In this document: in pieces, positions 1 to 11,382 of the stretch | Layout: each line of letters begins with the position of its first letter | How positions within the stretch are numbered: the stretch's first letter is position 1 | NCBI RefSeq assembly: GCF_003987065.1 | Contig: NZ_PIPY01000009.1 | Coordinates: 58,428 to 122,427 of the forward strand | DNA from: Pseudidiomarina insulisalsae | GTDB lineage: Bacteria > Pseudomonadota > Gammaproteobacteria > Enterobacterales > Alteromonadaceae | Direction: 5' to 3' | DNA: 64,000 bases | Position numbers and translations under genes: made by a program | The notes under the pieces: generated by a model | The model's input: only the letters and a program-made list of their open reading frames with translations | Told to the model about the DNA's origin: nothing | Database searches by the model: none

Positions 1-54
1 AAAATCAAAAGCTGCTTTTGCATAGGGGCGAGCAACCGTAGTCAATTCTGACAT
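1..54 (-). CDS. atpH: ATP synthase F1 delta subunit, N-terminal fragment
   Basis: Only the first 18 codons are inside the window; the gene continues past the left edge. The translation begins MSELTTVARPYAKAAFDF, the typical start of F1 delta, which links the F1 head to the b-subunit stalk. It lies 18 bases after atpF with an AAAGGGG-type ribosome binding site in the gap, in the usual atpI-B-E-F-H order. Identification rests on the short N-terminus plus operon position. Confidence 0.9.
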   Translation of the reverse strand, partial: MSELTTVARPYAKAAFDF

Positions 55-72
55 TTGCACAAACCCCTTTGG

Positions 73-543
73 TTAGAGTTCAGCGACCAGTTTTTCAACG
101 ATGTCACTGTGAGCGTCTTTATCAATTTCACGCTCAATGATTTTGCTAGCACCAGCAACGGCCAATACTGCCACTTGCTTGCGCAGCTCTTCGCGTAAGC
201 GGTTGCGCTCAGCTTCGACTTCAGAGTGGCCGGCAGCAACGATTTTCTCGCGCTCCTGCTCGCCACGCTTTTTGCCTTCTTCGACTGTCTCGTCCGCACG
301 TTTTTTCGCTTGGGCGATAATCTCAGCAGCTTGCGCTTTCGCGTCTTTCAGTTCGTCAGCAACTTTAGCTTGCGCTTCTTCCAGGCTCTTTTCAGCTTTT
401 TCACCAGCTGCAAGGCCGTCGGCAATCTTTTTCTGACGAGCTTCGATCGCATTGTTCAGCGGTGGCCAAACAAACTTCATGCAGAACAGCACGAAGACGA
501 TAAACGCGATTAATTCACCGATCAGGGTCATATTTAAACTCAT
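73..543 (-). CDS. atpF: ATP synthase F0 subunit b
   Basis: Peripheral stalk subunit b of the F-type ATP synthase. The 156-residue protein has one N-terminal membrane helix (about residues 5-25, [21 protein letters not shown]) followed by a long charged, Ala/Glu/Lys-rich helix that dimerises and reaches the F1 head through delta. Length equals the E. coli protein. It follows atpE by about 50 bases and precedes atpH in the same operon. The start is the ATG giving [10 protein letters not shown], standard for the family. Confidence 0.97.
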   Translation of the reverse strand: MSLNMTLIGELIAFIVFVLFCMKFVWPPLNNAIEARQKKIADGLAAGEKAEKSLEEAQAKVADELKDAKAQAAEIIAQAKKRADETVEEGKKRGEQEREKIVAAGHSEVEAERNRLREELRKQVAVLAVAGASKIIEREIDKDAHSDIVEKLVAEL

Positions 544-591
544 AGACCCACCCTCCTATTCGTTCAGTTGTTCGAAATGATGTAACGAGCC

Positions 592-867
<276 letters not shown>

Positions 868-879
868 TTAATACAAAAA

Positions 880-2140
<1,261 letters not shown>

Positions 2141-2214
2141 GGGCTCGAAACCTCAGTTAAAAGCCCGCGATAGTATAAAGATTTGCGTCTCAATTGCAAC
2201 AAAATGCAACAAGC

Positions 2215-3114
2215 TTAAGCGTCATCGCTCAGTTGAAAATGCGTGAGAATGCCGTCGAGCTCGTCTAAATTACTGTAATTTATTACCACTTTGCCTTTAC
2301 CTTTGCGGCCGTGATTGATCGCAACGGCGGCACCTAAACGCTCGCTTAAACGTTGTTCCAAACGTTGTATGTCGGCGTCAGGCTGTTTTTTCTCCGCCGG
2401 TTTTTTCGGTTCCAGGGTAGTACGTACCAATTTCTCGGCTTCGCGCACGGTCATGGCTTTTGCGGCAATAATACGCGCAACATCGGTTTGTTGTTCACCC
2501 TGCAGGGCGAGTAGTAGTTTGGCGTGGCCCAACTCAATGTCGCCACGTTCAAGGAGGGTTTTTGTTTCTTGTTCGAGATTGTTTAACCGTAATAAATTGG
2601 TCACCGTTGCCCGCGACTTACCGACGGCCTCAGCAACTTCCTGGTGAGTCAGCTGAAATTCATCCAGTAAACGTTGTAATGCGGAAGCCTCTTCCATGGC
2701 GTTTAAGTCTTCGCGCTGAATATTTTCAATCAGCGCAATAGCAACGGCAGCTTCGTCAGGTACATGCTTGATGAGACAGGGAACTTCCTGCAAACGTGCC
2801 ATTTGGGCCGCACGCCAGCGCCGCTCACCGGCAATAATTTCATACTTGTCGTTGGCAACCTCGCGCACCACGATCGGCTGAATAATGCCCTGCGCTTTAA
2901 TTGACGCGGCCAGATCTTCCAGTGCTTCAGGTGACATGTCCTTACGCGGCTGATACTTACCTGGTTGTAAAAACTCTATGGGTAGTTTTTGCAGTTCGCC
3001 TTTGCTGATATCCAGTACTTCTTCGGCAACCGGTTGTTCGTGCTCGCGGGCACTTTTACTGGTAGTCAATAACGCGTCCAGGCCGCGTCCGAGTCCTCGT
3101 TTCTTGGCAGACAT
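2215..3114 (-). CDS. parB: Chromosome partitioning protein ParB
   Basis: Centromere-binding CTPase that loads on parS sites and recruits ParA and SMC for origin segregation. The 299-residue protein starts MSAKKRGLGRGLDALL, the classic ParA-stimulating N-terminus. It contains the CTP-binding GERRWRAAQ motif (about residues 96-104) and a helix-turn-helix around LTHQEVAEAVGKSRATVTN, and ends in a dimerisation domain. It is 14 bases behind parA. Cognate parS palindromes are visible in this window at 41659, 60740 and 61364. Confidence 0.98.
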   Translation of the reverse strand: MSAKKRGLGRGLDALLTTSKSAREHEQPVAEEVLDISKGELQKLPIEFLQPGKYQPRKDMSPEALEDLAASIKAQGIIQPIVVREVANDKYEIIAGERRWRAAQMARLQEVPCLIKHVPDEAAVAIALIENIQREDLNAMEEASALQRLLDEFQLTHQEVAEAVGKSRATVTNLLRLNNLEQETKTLLERGDIELGHAKLLLALQGEQQTDVARIIAAKAMTVREAEKLVRTTLEPKKPAEKKQPDADIQRLEQRLSERLGAAVAINHGRKGKGKVVINYSNLDELDGILTHFQLSDDA

Positions 3115-3128
3115 AAAGCGTTGTATCC

Positions 3129-3932
3129 TCAGGCTTCAGCCGCTGCTTCGGCTTTCTTTTGTTGTTCTGCGCGACGAATCAATTCGCCAGCCAGCGAAAG
3201 ATAGGCTTTCGCCCCGGTCGATGTTTTATCGTAATACATAGCCGGAGCACCAAAACTAGGCGCTTCGGCCAGACGCACATTGCGTGGAATCACGGTGCGA
3301 TAAACTTTATTGCCAAAATGGGCTTTCAGCTGTTCTGAAACATCGTTGGCAAGGCGATTGCGCGGATCATACATGGTGCGCAGAATACCTTCGATCTGTA
3401 ATTTCGGATTCACCGCCTCAGCTAACCGCTCAATCGTATCCATCAGCGCAGTTAAGCCCTCAAGCGCGTAGTACTCGCACTGCATCGGCACCAGAATTGA
3501 GTCAGCTGCTGCCATAGCATTCACGGTGAGCATGCTTAACGATGGCGGACAATCGATAAAAATAAAATCATAATTGTCCTGCACTGGCTTAAGCGCGTTG
3601 GCCAGGCGTTGCTCGCGGGCAAAGGCTTCCATCAGTTTTACATCAGCTGCGGTCACATCGCCGTTGGCTGCAACCAGATGGTATTTACCATTGGTTTCAG
3701 TGACCAGCACGTCCTGAATGGGTTTTTGATCGACCAATAACTCATAGGCGGTATTTTCAACGTCGTATTTATCAACGCCGCTGCCCATGGTGGCATTGCC
3801 CTGCGGGTCAAGATCGATGAGCAGCACCTTGCGCCGTGTCGCTGCCATAGAAGCAGCCAAATTCACAGCTGTGGTGGTCTTACCAACACCGCCTTTTTGA
3901 TTTGCTATGGCAATTATTCTACCCACGGACAC
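3129..3932 (-). CDS. parA: Chromosome partitioning ATPase ParA
   Basis: Walker-type ATPase that, with ParB, moves newly replicated origins apart. The deviant Walker A motif KGGVGKTT lies at residues 13-20, followed by the DLDPQGNAT segment and the IDCPPSLSML Walker B region. At 267 residues it is a standard chromosomal (Soj-type) ParA without an N-terminal DNA-binding domain. It directly abuts rsmG upstream (stop at 3933) and is followed by parB, the common gammaproteobacterial order. Confidence 0.98.
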   Translation of the reverse strand: MSVGRIIAIANQKGGVGKTTTAVNLAASMAATRRKVLLIDLDPQGNATMGSGVDKYDVENTAYELLVDQKPIQDVLVTETNGKYHLVAANGDVTAADVKLMEAFAREQRLANALKPVQDNYDFIFIDCPPSLSMLTVNAMAAADSILVPMQCEYYALEGLTALMDTIERLAEAVNPKLQIEGILRTMYDPRNRLANDVSEQLKAHFGNKVYRTVIPRNVRLAEAPSFGAPAMYYDKTSTGAKAYLSLAGELIRRAEQQKKAEAAAEA

Positions 3933-4553
3933 TTAACCTCTTGTTGAGATAATGACTAAATGACGCTCGGCTTCAACTTCGGGCACGTGCAATTTCTTCA
4001 CGTCATCAACCTGAAAACCTGGCGGTAACGCTGCGATTTCAGCTTCGGGATACACGCCTTTCAGAGCGAAAAATTTACCGTCAGCCGCTGGCAGGTGATG
4101 ACACCACTCCAGCATATCACTAAGCGAGGCAAAGGCTCTACTGATGACACCGTCAAATTTAGCCGCATCGTCATAGTCTTCTACACGACTTTGCACGGCT
4201 TTTACGTTTTTAACACCCAGTTCGTGACACACCTGGCGAATAAAACGAATGCGTTTACCCAAACTATCGAGCAGTACAAATTCTTTGTCGGGCTGCGCAA
4301 TGGCCAGCGGTAAACCGGGTAAGCCCGGCCCGGTGCCGACGTCAATAAAGCGTTGCCCGGAAAGGTAAGGTAACACTACCAGACTATCGACAATATGGCG
4401 ACTGAGCATCTGCTGCGGATCGCGCACCGAGGTTAAATTGTAGGCTTTATTCCATTTATCCAGCAACTCCACCAGACGCACCAGTTGTTGCTGTTGCGCC
4501 GGCGCAATCTCAAGTCCGGCGCCGGCAAGTAACTCAGCTAATTTTTTCTGCAT
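3933..4553 (-). CDS. rsmG: 16S rRNA m7G527 methyltransferase RsmG
   Basis: SAM-dependent methyltransferase (GidB) that makes N7-methylguanosine at position 527 of 16S rRNA. The SAM-binding motif [20 protein letters not shown] and the [15 protein letters not shown] stretch are both present and nearly identical to the E. coli protein. At 206 residues it has normal length. It follows mnmG by 30 bases and immediately precedes parA, so it is probably cotranscribed with mnmG and parAB. Confidence 0.98.
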   Translation of the reverse strand: MQKKLAELLAGAGLEIAPAQQQQLVRLVELLDKWNKAYNLTSVRDPQQMLSRHIVDSLVVLPYLSGQRFIDVGTGPGLPGLPLAIAQPDKEFVLLDSLGKRIRFIRQVCHELGVKNVKAVQSRVEDYDDAAKFDGVISRAFASLSDMLEWCHHLPAADGKFFALKGVYPEAEIAALPPGFQVDDVKKLHVPEVEAERHLVIISTRG

Positions 4554-4583
4554 GTAAATTCTTTCTGTTTATTAAGCAGTTCA

Positions 4584-6494
4584 TTAAGCGCTTTTGCGCA
4601 ACAGTCCTTGTTTCTTCAAGTGCACAAGTAACATTGAAATAGCTGCCGGTGTCACGCCGGAAATTCGTGCCGCTTTACCAACAGTTTCTGGCTGATGTTC
4701 ATTCAGCTTGGCAATCACTTCGTTGGACAAGCCCTTAATCGCTGCGTAATCGAAGCTCATTGGCAAGCGCGTGTTCTCGTGGCGCTGCTGCTTACTGATC
4801 TCGTCTTGCTGACGACTGATGTAGCCGGCATACTTGGTCTGAATTTCCACCTGCTCGGCGGCTTCACGATCCTGCAATCCGGGGCCCAATTCTGAAATTG
4901 CCATCATGGCCTGATAGCTGACTTCCGGGCGACGCAGTAAATCTTCGCCGTTCACCTCTTTGGTGATCGGTGTTTTCACCAGTTCATTTACCGCGCTGAC
5001 TGCCGGGTGATCTTTATGGATCCAGGTACTGCGCAACCGTTGTTGTTCCTGAGCGATAGCTTCCATTTTTTCATTAAAACGTGCCCAGCGCGCATCATCC
5101 ACCAGGCCCAGTTCACGGCCTTTCTCGGTCAGCCGCATATCGGCATTGTCCTCGCGTAGCAACAAACGATATTCCGCGCGCGAAGTGAACATCCGATAGG
5201 GTTCTTTAGTGCCCAGGGTGGAAAGATCATCGATCAACACGCCCATGTAGCCGTTATCACGCCGTGGTGCCCAGCCCTCTTTGTCCTGTGCTTGCAATGC
5301 AGCGTTCAGACCAGCTACCAGACCTTGTGCGCCGGCTTCTTCATATCCAGTTGTGCCGTTGATCTGGCCGGCAAAAAACAATCCCTGAATGTACTTGGTT
5401 TCAAGTGTTTGTTGCAGATCGCGTGGATCAAAATAATCATACTCAATGGCATAACCTGGACGGGTAATATGCGCATTTTCAAAGCCTTTGATAGAGCGAA
5501 CTAACTCGACTTGCACGTCAAAAGGCAGACTGGTTGAAATACCGTTGGGATAGACCTCATGGGTATTTAAGCCTTCCGGTTCGACAAAGATCTGATGCGA
5601 GTTCTTATCGGCAAAACGCATTACTTTATCTTCAATCGACGGGCAATAACGTGGGCCAACGCCTTCAATGACACCCGAATACATGGGTGAACGATCCAGT
5701 CCGCCACGAATTACTTCATGGGTGCGATCGTTCGTGTGGGTGATATAACAGCTGATCTGGCGTGGATGATCTTCTGCTTTACCCATAAATGAAAATAATG
5801 GCGTTGGGGTATCACCTGGCTGCTCCTGCATTACTGAGAAGTCGATGGACTTAGCATCAATACGTGGAGGTGTACCGGTTTTTAAGCGATCAACACGCAA
5901 TGGTAATTCGCGTAAGCGTTTTGCTAAAGCGTTTGCGGGAGGATCGCCTGCCCGGCCGCCCTGATAATTTTGCAAGCCAATATGAATTTGTCCGCCCAGG
6001 AAAGTACCAACGGTTAACACCACAGTTTTAGCGCTGAACTTTAATCCCATTTGGGTAACGACGCCCACGACACGATCATTTTCAACGATCAGATCATCAC
6101 AGGCTTGCTGAAACAGACTTAAATTTGGCTGGTTTTCCAATGCTTCGCGAATAGCCGCTTTGTATAACACGCGATCGGCCTGTGCACGGGTGGCACGAAC
6201 CGCCGGGCCTTTGGATGAATTTAAGGTGCGAAACTGAATACCTGCACGATCAGCTGCGTGCGCCATAGCTCCGCCAAGCGCATCAATCTCTTTGACTAAA
6301 TGACCTTTACCTATACCGCCAATAGCAGGATTACAAGACATTTGACCTAATGTCTCGATATTGTGCGTCAACAGTAAGGTTTGACAGCCCATACGCGCTG
6401 CAGCTAAGGCTGCTTCAGTACCAGCATGTCCACCACCAATGACTATCACGTCATAATGCTGATGGTAAGTCGGGGTATTCAACATAGCGTTCAT
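4584..6494 (-). CDS. mnmG: tRNA U34 carboxymethylaminomethyl synthase subunit MnmG
   Basis: FAD-dependent subunit (GidA) that works with MnmE to modify wobble uridine 34 of tRNAs. The FAD-binding motif [21 protein letters not shown] (about residues 16-36) and the [23 protein letters not shown] signature are intact. The 636-residue length is typical. It is transcribed away from oriC, as in E. coli, and its partner mnmE is at 53641-55014 on the far side of the flagellar block. Confidence 0.98.
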   Translation of the reverse strand: MNAMLNTPTYHQHYDVIVIGGGHAGTEAALAAARMGCQTLLLTHNIETLGQMSCNPAIGGIGKGHLVKEIDALGGAMAHAADRAGIQFRTLNSSKGPAVRATRAQADRVLYKAAIREALENQPNLSLFQQACDDLIVENDRVVGVVTQMGLKFSAKTVVLTVGTFLGGQIHIGLQNYQGGRAGDPPANALAKRLRELPLRVDRLKTGTPPRIDAKSIDFSVMQEQPGDTPTPLFSFMGKAEDHPRQISCYITHTNDRTHEVIRGGLDRSPMYSGVIEGVGPRYCPSIEDKVMRFADKNSHQIFVEPEGLNTHEVYPNGISTSLPFDVQVELVRSIKGFENAHITRPGYAIEYDYFDPRDLQQTLETKYIQGLFFAGQINGTTGYEEAGAQGLVAGLNAALQAQDKEGWAPRRDNGYMGVLIDDLSTLGTKEPYRMFTSRAEYRLLLREDNADMRLTEKGRELGLVDDARWARFNEKMEAIAQEQQRLRSTWIHKDHPAVSAVNELVKTPITKEVNGEDLLRRPEVSYQAMMAISELGPGLQDREAAEQVEIQTKYAGYISRQQDEISKQQRHENTRLPMSFDYAAIKGLSNEVIAKLNEHQPETVGKAARISGVTPAAISMLLVHLKKQGLLRKSA

Positions 6495-6534
6495 CCTACA
6501 AAAAAACGTAGCCGTATAGTTTAACGTGAAATGG

Positions 6535-6835
6535 CTTAGATCGAAACGGTTAAATTTCGTTCAAAGCTGTTTTCTGATCGTGAGAGGATCTAAAAATAAC
6601 TTAAGATCTTTTTTTTAGATCTTTTATTGCTATTACTACTAGTCTGGAAGTTTCTGTGGATAACCGCAGGCAAGCCATACTGAACAAGGATCAAAACGAT
6701 CCGTTAAGTTGTGATCAACTACTGATCCTTGTTCTGATCAAACCGTGGATAACTTGGGTGTTTATCCACAGTGTTAGTTATTCACAGGTTTGTACAGTGC
6801 GTATCTACAGATCTCAGAGGATCTTATGCAGCGAT
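6535..6835. other. oriC: Chromosomal replication origin oriC
   Basis: The 344-base gap between mnmG and mioC has an E. coli-type origin layout. On the mnmG side are AT-rich 13-mers starting with GATC. On the mioC side are DnaA boxes: TGTGGATAA at 6655-6663, CGTGGATAA at 6744-6752, TTATCCACA at 6762-6770 and TTATTCACA at 6778-6786. I counted twelve GATC sites between 6539 and 6823, far above chance, as expected for Dam/SeqA control. mioC reads into the region and mnmG out of it. Functional status is inferred from structure. Confidence 0.93.
6587..6630. repeat. oriC duplex-unwinding 13-mer array
   Basis: Three GATC-headed AT-rich 13-mers: GATCTAAAAATAA at 6587-6599, then two directly abutting copies, GATCTTTTTTTTA at 6605-6617 and GATCTTTTATTGC at 6618-6630. 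They match the GATCTnTTnTTTT pattern of the E. coli unwinding element and lie on the mnmG side of the DnaA boxes, as in E. coli. Confidence 0.85.
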
Positions 6836-6838
6836 TAC

Positions 6839-7294
6839 TCACAGACGATCCATGAAGGTGGTTAACCATGTTGATGCTTTTTTCTCCGGATCATCTCGTG
6901 ACATGTCTATTTCAAGCCGATCCATCAAGCGTTTGGCACCCGCGTGCGCCAGGTTTTCATCAAAGTCACGTCCTGCCAGACAGAAGGTGTCGTAGCAGCT
7001 ATCACCAACTGCAATGACGGCGTAGCTAAGTGGTTCTAACCGTGGTTTCCTGGCATGTAAGTCATCGGCAAAGGCTAGCATGCTGTCAGCGTAGTCTCCG
7101 GCGCCATGACTGGCAATGCAGCCTAACCAGATGCTGTCCTGATCAATTGCTTCGACCAGATCGCTGTAATCGGGCTCGTAATGGACGCGGGTAATAAAAC
7201 CTTCGTTTTGCAGTTGTTCACTTACCTGATCGGCCAGATATTCAGTGTTACCTGACGTTGTCGCGACCAGAATATCAATTGTTTGGTTTGCCAT
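6839..7294 (-). CDS. mioC: Flavodoxin-like protein MioC
   Basis: FMN-binding flavodoxin-fold protein of 151 residues. The phosphate-binding loop ATTSGNTEYLAD is near the N-terminus and AVGDSCYDTFCLAGRDFD is the second FMN loop. In E. coli the protein has been linked to biotin synthase activity in vitro. Its location, reading towards oriC from the side opposite mnmG, is a classic marker of gammaproteobacterial origins. It follows the GGDEF gene by 35 bases on the same strand. Confidence 0.96.
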   Translation of the reverse strand: MANQTIDILVATTSGNTEYLADQVSEQLQNEGFITRVHYEPDYSDLVEAIDQDSIWLGCIASHGAGDYADSMLAFADDLHARKPRLEPLSYAVIAVGDSCYDTFCLAGRDFDENLAHAGAKRLMDRLEIDMSRDDPEKKASTWLTTFMDRL

Positions 7295-7329
7295 AGTAGA
7301 ACACCCAATTTAAAAACATTGTACTGTAA

Positions 7330-8766
7330 CTAGGATGATACCACTTGATCGCGACCTTTGCGTTTCGCCTTGAGCAAAGCCTGATCCGCGCGCTGTAAAG
7401 CTTCGTTGATGCTTTCGCCTGGCGCAATCTCAACAATGCCAAAACTGGCTTTGATTTGCACCATACCTTCGTTGGTGGGAATCGCAGGTAAGGACTCACG
7501 CAAGCGTTCCGCTGTGGCACGTGCCTGCGCAAGGTTTTGTTCGGGGAGCAAAATTAAGAATTCGTCGCCTCCAAAACGGGCGATAAGGTCACATTGACGA
7601 ATGTGGGTACGTACACTTTGCGCAGCCATAATTAACGCCTGATCGCCAATCAAGTGGCCAAACGTATCGTTAATGGTTTTAAATTCGTCAATGTCAAAAA
7701 CAATTAAAGAAAGTGGGAAATCAGTGCTGCGTTGGCCCCGTAATTTTTCTTCTGCGGTCTGAATAAAGTGGGAACGCGTAGCCACATGGGTCAGGGCATC
7801 GATACGGGTCTGATGGTGAAGCTTGCGGTTGTGGCTTAACAGCGACGGCACGGATAAGCCGAAATAGGCATTGGCAGCAATCACGCACATGGCGAACTGG
7901 TAAGTTAACGCGTGATTGTCGACCCCGTAAAAGCCAAACCAACTGGCAATAAAGACGCTGACGATGGCAAGACTCAGTAACGTGGTTTCCAGGCGTTCGG
8001 TGAAAACAATCCACATCTGCGGCAGACTGATGAAAAATATGAAGTAGGCTATGGCAGCGTGAGAGTAAAGATAATCAATAGTGATGATGGTCGCCACTAA
8101 CACCAGCATGAGTGTAATTTTATGGCTCCAGAGCCGCGTATGCGCGCGCTCCTGAAGGAAGCTCTGAACGTTGGGTCGCAGCCAGGAGACGTCGTAGTCC
8201 CAAAGTTGGCTAAGCAAGAGAATAAAAAATGGTGTTAGCACCATAGCACCAGCAAGGTCGCCGACCCACCAGTTTAGCCAGGCGGCGTTGGCATCAGTCC
8301 AGCTCATGGCACCAATCGCAACAAAGGCAGTAGAGCCAAATAACGCGGCAAGTAAGGTCGTTAATAGAGTAATAACGAGAAAATAAAGAATCCGCTGCGG
8401 AAGTTGCTGGATATCCCATTTGCTGATGGTGTGGCGAAAATACAGGCCTCCCAGACCGTAAGCCAGCGTATGGCCAGCCGCAAGAATAAGAGTGTTGATG
8501 AGCTGGGTGGTAAACGGCAATGTTGAACCTAGTTGCAGGTACATCCAGAAGCCGGCAATGAGCGTCGCGGTTAGCACCGGCAGTAAGGCGCGATAGCCCA
8601 TCAGAGTAAAGGCTGCCAGAGACAAACCAGCCGGCGGATACCAAAGACTGATATAAGGCTGATACTCCATCAGCATTGCCGCCCACCAGACCAGCAACCA
8701 CATTGCGATAAATGCGGCGTAGCGCGCAACCGAGGCTGAGAACTGTTGTACCGGTGGTGTCGTCAC
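7330..8766 (-). CDS. Membrane diguanylate cyclase, MASE1-GGDEF
   Basis: A 478-residue protein with a multi-pass hydrophobic N-terminal half (about residues 12-310) resembling the MASE1 sensor domain, followed by a GGDEF domain. The active-site loop RFGGDEF has GGDEF at residues 399-403. An RxxD inhibitory site (RQCD, residues 390-393) lies five residues before it. Both being intact, synthesis of c-di-GMP with product inhibition is predicted. It may influence the PilZ protein encoded at 37624, though nothing in the sequence shows direct coupling. Confidence 0.92.
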   Translation of the reverse strand: MTTPPVQQFSASVARYAAFIAMWLLVWWAAMLMEYQPYISLWYPPAGLSLAAFTLMGYRALLPVLTATLIAGFWMYLQLGSTLPFTTQLINTLILAAGHTLAYGLGGLYFRHTISKWDIQQLPQRILYFLVITLLTTLLAALFGSTAFVAIGAMSWTDANAAWLNWWVGDLAGAMVLTPFFILLLSQLWDYDVSWLRPNVQSFLQERAHTRLWSHKITLMLVLVATIITIDYLYSHAAIAYFIFFISLPQMWIVFTERLETTLLSLAIVSVFIASWFGFYGVDNHALTYQFAMCVIAANAYFGLSVPSLLSHNRKLHHQTRIDALTHVATRSHFIQTAEEKLRGQRSTDFPLSLIVFDIDEFKTINDTFGHLIGDQALIMAAQSVRTHIRQCDLIARFGGDEFLILLPEQNLAQARATAERLRESLPAIPTNEGMVQIKASFGIVEIAPGESINEALQRADQALLKAKRKGRDQVVSS

Positions 8767-8922
8767 TTTGTCGTTCCGTCAGAGTGATTTTAACTGTTTA
8801 ATGTAATGTAAAGCATAGTACGCGATAAAACGAAACTTTTTACGACCAACGCAATGGTGATACTCCGGCCAATTTGGTAGTTTAGCTAACTTCCTATAAA
8901 TCCGAATAAAGAGCGGACGAGA

Positions 8923-11382
8923 ATGACTATGCATCGATCGAGTTTTTGGTTGGCCTGTGTTGCTGTGACCGCGGTGACCTTCGCGCATACCAATGTCGCC
9001 ACAGCATCGGCGATTCAACAAACCAAGGGGCAGTTTGAAGATAAATTCCGGCAGTTGGATGAAGTTCTGCCAACACCAAATGTCTATCGCAATGCCGCAG
9101 GTGAGCCCGGTGAAAACTACTGGCAACAACGTGCCGACTACACGATTGATGTGCGTCTGGATGAAGAAAAGCGTCGCCTTGATGCCAAAGAGACCATTAC
9201 CTATTACAACAATTCACCCTACACCCTGAAGTACGTGTGGATTCAGCTTGATCAAAATATCTTTCGTAACGATTCTCGTGCCGAGCGTAGCGCCAGCTTT
9301 AACAGCCATCCGCAGACAGATCTGGCCGGTATGGATACCCCGGCAAAACTCTCTATCGGGCAGTTACGCCGACAGCAGTTTATGGCAGATAACGAACTGG
9401 GTTTTGCTATCGACAAAGTGGCGGGCGATAACGGTGAGCGCTTAAGTTTTACGATTGTCGGCACCAACATGCGGGTTGATCTGGCCGAACCATTGGCGCC
9501 GGGAGCGCGGACTGAGCTGGCCATTGATTTTGGTTTTAACATTGTCGAAGAAGATGCTGTGGGCGCGCGCTCCGGCTATGAGCATTTTCCTGATGATGCC
9601 CGCGAAGGTGGTAACGATATCTTCCTTCTTGCGCAGTGGTATCCGCGCGTAGCTGCCTTTACTGATTATGAAGCCTGGACTAACAAGGAATTCCTGGGTC
9701 GTGGCGAGTTCACCATGGAGTTTGGTGACTTTAACGTGAATATCGATGTTCCGGCCGATCATATTGTCTCTGCCACCGGTGTATTGCAAAACCCTGATCA
9801 GGTATTAACCGCAGCGCAGCAACAGCGTCTGGAGCAGGCGAAGACAGCGAAGCGTCCGGTTTTTGTTGTGACCGCTGAAGAAGCCTTAGAAAACGAGAAA
9901 GCGGGTACAAGTGAGCGCAAAGTATGGCGCTTTGTCGCGCAAAACGTACGTGATTTTGCCTGGGCGTCGTCACGCAAGTTTATGTGGGACGCAAAAGGCT
10001 ATCAGCAAGGTGGCGACGTGCAGCCGCACGTCATGGCAATGTCGTTCTATCCGAAAGAGGGTGGCGATCTATGGAAAAAGTACTCAACTGAGTCGGTTAT
10101 CCACACCATGGAAGTCTATAGCCGCTTCTCATTTGATTATCCGTATCCAACCGCGCAGTCGGTGAATGGCCCGGTCGGTGGTATGGAATACCCGATGATT
10201 ACCTTTAATGGTCCGCGTACTGAGTTGCAGGAAGATGGTTCACGTACGTACTCACTGGCAGAGAAGCGTTTCTTAATTGGTGTGGTGATTCATGAAATCG
10301 GTCATATTTATTTCCCGATGATTGTTAACTCCGACGAGCGTCAGTGGACCTGGATGGACGAAGGTCTGAACAGTTTCCTCGATGGCGTCGCCGGTCGTGA
10401 ATGGGACCCGCAAATTCCATGGGGCGTGGAGCCACGCAGTATTATTGATTACATGAAGTCGAGCGTTCAGGTACCCATTATGACCCAGTCAGACAGCGTG
10501 CTGCGTCTGGGTCCTAATGCCTATACCAAACCTGCAGCGGCGTTAAATATTTTGCGTGAAGTCATTCTTGGTCGTGAGTTGTTCGACTTTGCTTTCCGCG
10601 AGTACGCACAGCGCTGGATGTTTAAGCGGCCGACGCCGGCAGATTTCTTCCGTACCATGGAAGAAGCATCGGGTGTTGATCTTGACTGGTTCTGGCGAGG
10701 TTGGTTCTACAGTACCGATCATGTCGATATCAGCCTTGATCGTGTCTACAAATTGCAGCTTGATACGAAAGATCCGGATATTGACTGGGAGCGCCGTCGT
10801 CAGGAAGAAGCCAATAAGCCGACCCCACTGTTTGTTGAGCGTAACCGTGCTGAAGGCCGTAAGACCTGGGTTGAGCTGAACCCGGAGGTTACTGACTTTT
10901 ATGATGAAAACGATCGGTTTACGGTTACCAATAAGCAGCGCAACGCCTATCAGGACTTTCTTGAGAAGCTTGAGCCATGGGAGCGTCGGGTCTTTGAGCG
11001 CGCCGTAGCAGAAGATAAGAACTACTATGTGCTCGACTTTTCCAACGTAGGTGGTCTGGTCATGCCGATTTTGTTAGAGATGACCTACGCCGATGGCAGT
11101 ACTGAAAACTATCGCATTCCGGCTGAGATTTGGCGTCGTAACGCTAAGAATGTCAGCAAACTGATTGTGACGGATAAAGAGGTTGTGAGCTTTGCGGTGG
11201 ATCCAAACTGGGAAACCGCCGATGTAAACATCGAAAACAACTTTTATCCGCGCAAGATCATTCCGTCACGTATCGAAGCTTACAAAGCCACGCGTGGCAC
11301 GGATCACATCAGTCGCGATCTGATGCAGGAAGCGAAGACCAAGTTGAAGTCAGCGGACACTGCAGAAGACAATGAAAATTAA
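8923..11382 (+). CDS. M1-family zinc metallopeptidase, exported
   Basis: An 819-residue gluzincin with an N-terminal signal peptide (cleavage near ATASA, about residue 29). The zinc site HEIGH is at residues 457-461, and the third ligand Glu480 in WMDEGLN follows after 18 residues, the M1 spacing. The upstream GGMEYP segment is the M1 exopeptidase GxMEN-like loop with Tyr in place of Asn, so substrate preference may differ from classical aminopeptidases. The gene overlaps the next by 11 bases. Periplasmic or secreted location is inferred. Confidence 0.93.
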   Translation: MTMHRSSFWLACVAVTAVTFAHTNVATASAIQQTKGQFEDKFRQLDEVLPTPNVYRNAAGEPGENYWQQRADYTIDVRLDEEKRRLDAKETITYYNNSPYTLKYVWIQLDQNIFRNDSRAERSASFNSHPQTDLAGMDTPAKLSIGQLRRQQFMADNELGFAIDKVAGDNGERLSFTIVGTNMRVDLAEPLAPGARTELAIDFGFNIVEEDAVGARSGYEHFPDDAREGGNDIFLLAQWYPRVAAFTDYEAWTNKEFLGRGEFTMEFGDFNVNIDVPADHIVSATGVLQNPDQVLTAAQQQRLEQAKTAKRPVFVVTAEEALENEKAGTSERKVWRFVAQNVRDFAWASSRKFMWDAKGYQQGGDVQPHVMAMSFYPKEGGDLWKKYSTESVIHTMEVYSRFSFDYPYPTAQSVNGPVGGMEYPMITFNGPRTELQEDGSRTYSLAEKRFLIGVVIHEIGHIYFPMIVNSDERQWTWMDEGLNSFLDGVAGREWDPQIPWGVEPRSIIDYMKSSVQVPIMTQSDSVLRLGPNAYTKPAAALNILREVILGRELFDFAFREYAQRWMFKRPTPADFFRTMEEASGVDLDWFWRGWFYSTDHVDISLDRVYKLQLDTKDPDIDWERRRQEEANKPTPLFVERNRAEGRKTWVELNPEVTDFYDENDRFTVTNKQRNAYQDFLEKLEPWERRVFERAVAEDKNYYVLDFSNVGGLVMPILLEMTYADGSTENYRIPAEIWRRNAKNVSKLIVTDKEVVSFAVDPNWETADVNIENNFYPRKIIPSRIEAYKATRGTDHISRDLMQEAKTKLKSADTAEDNEN

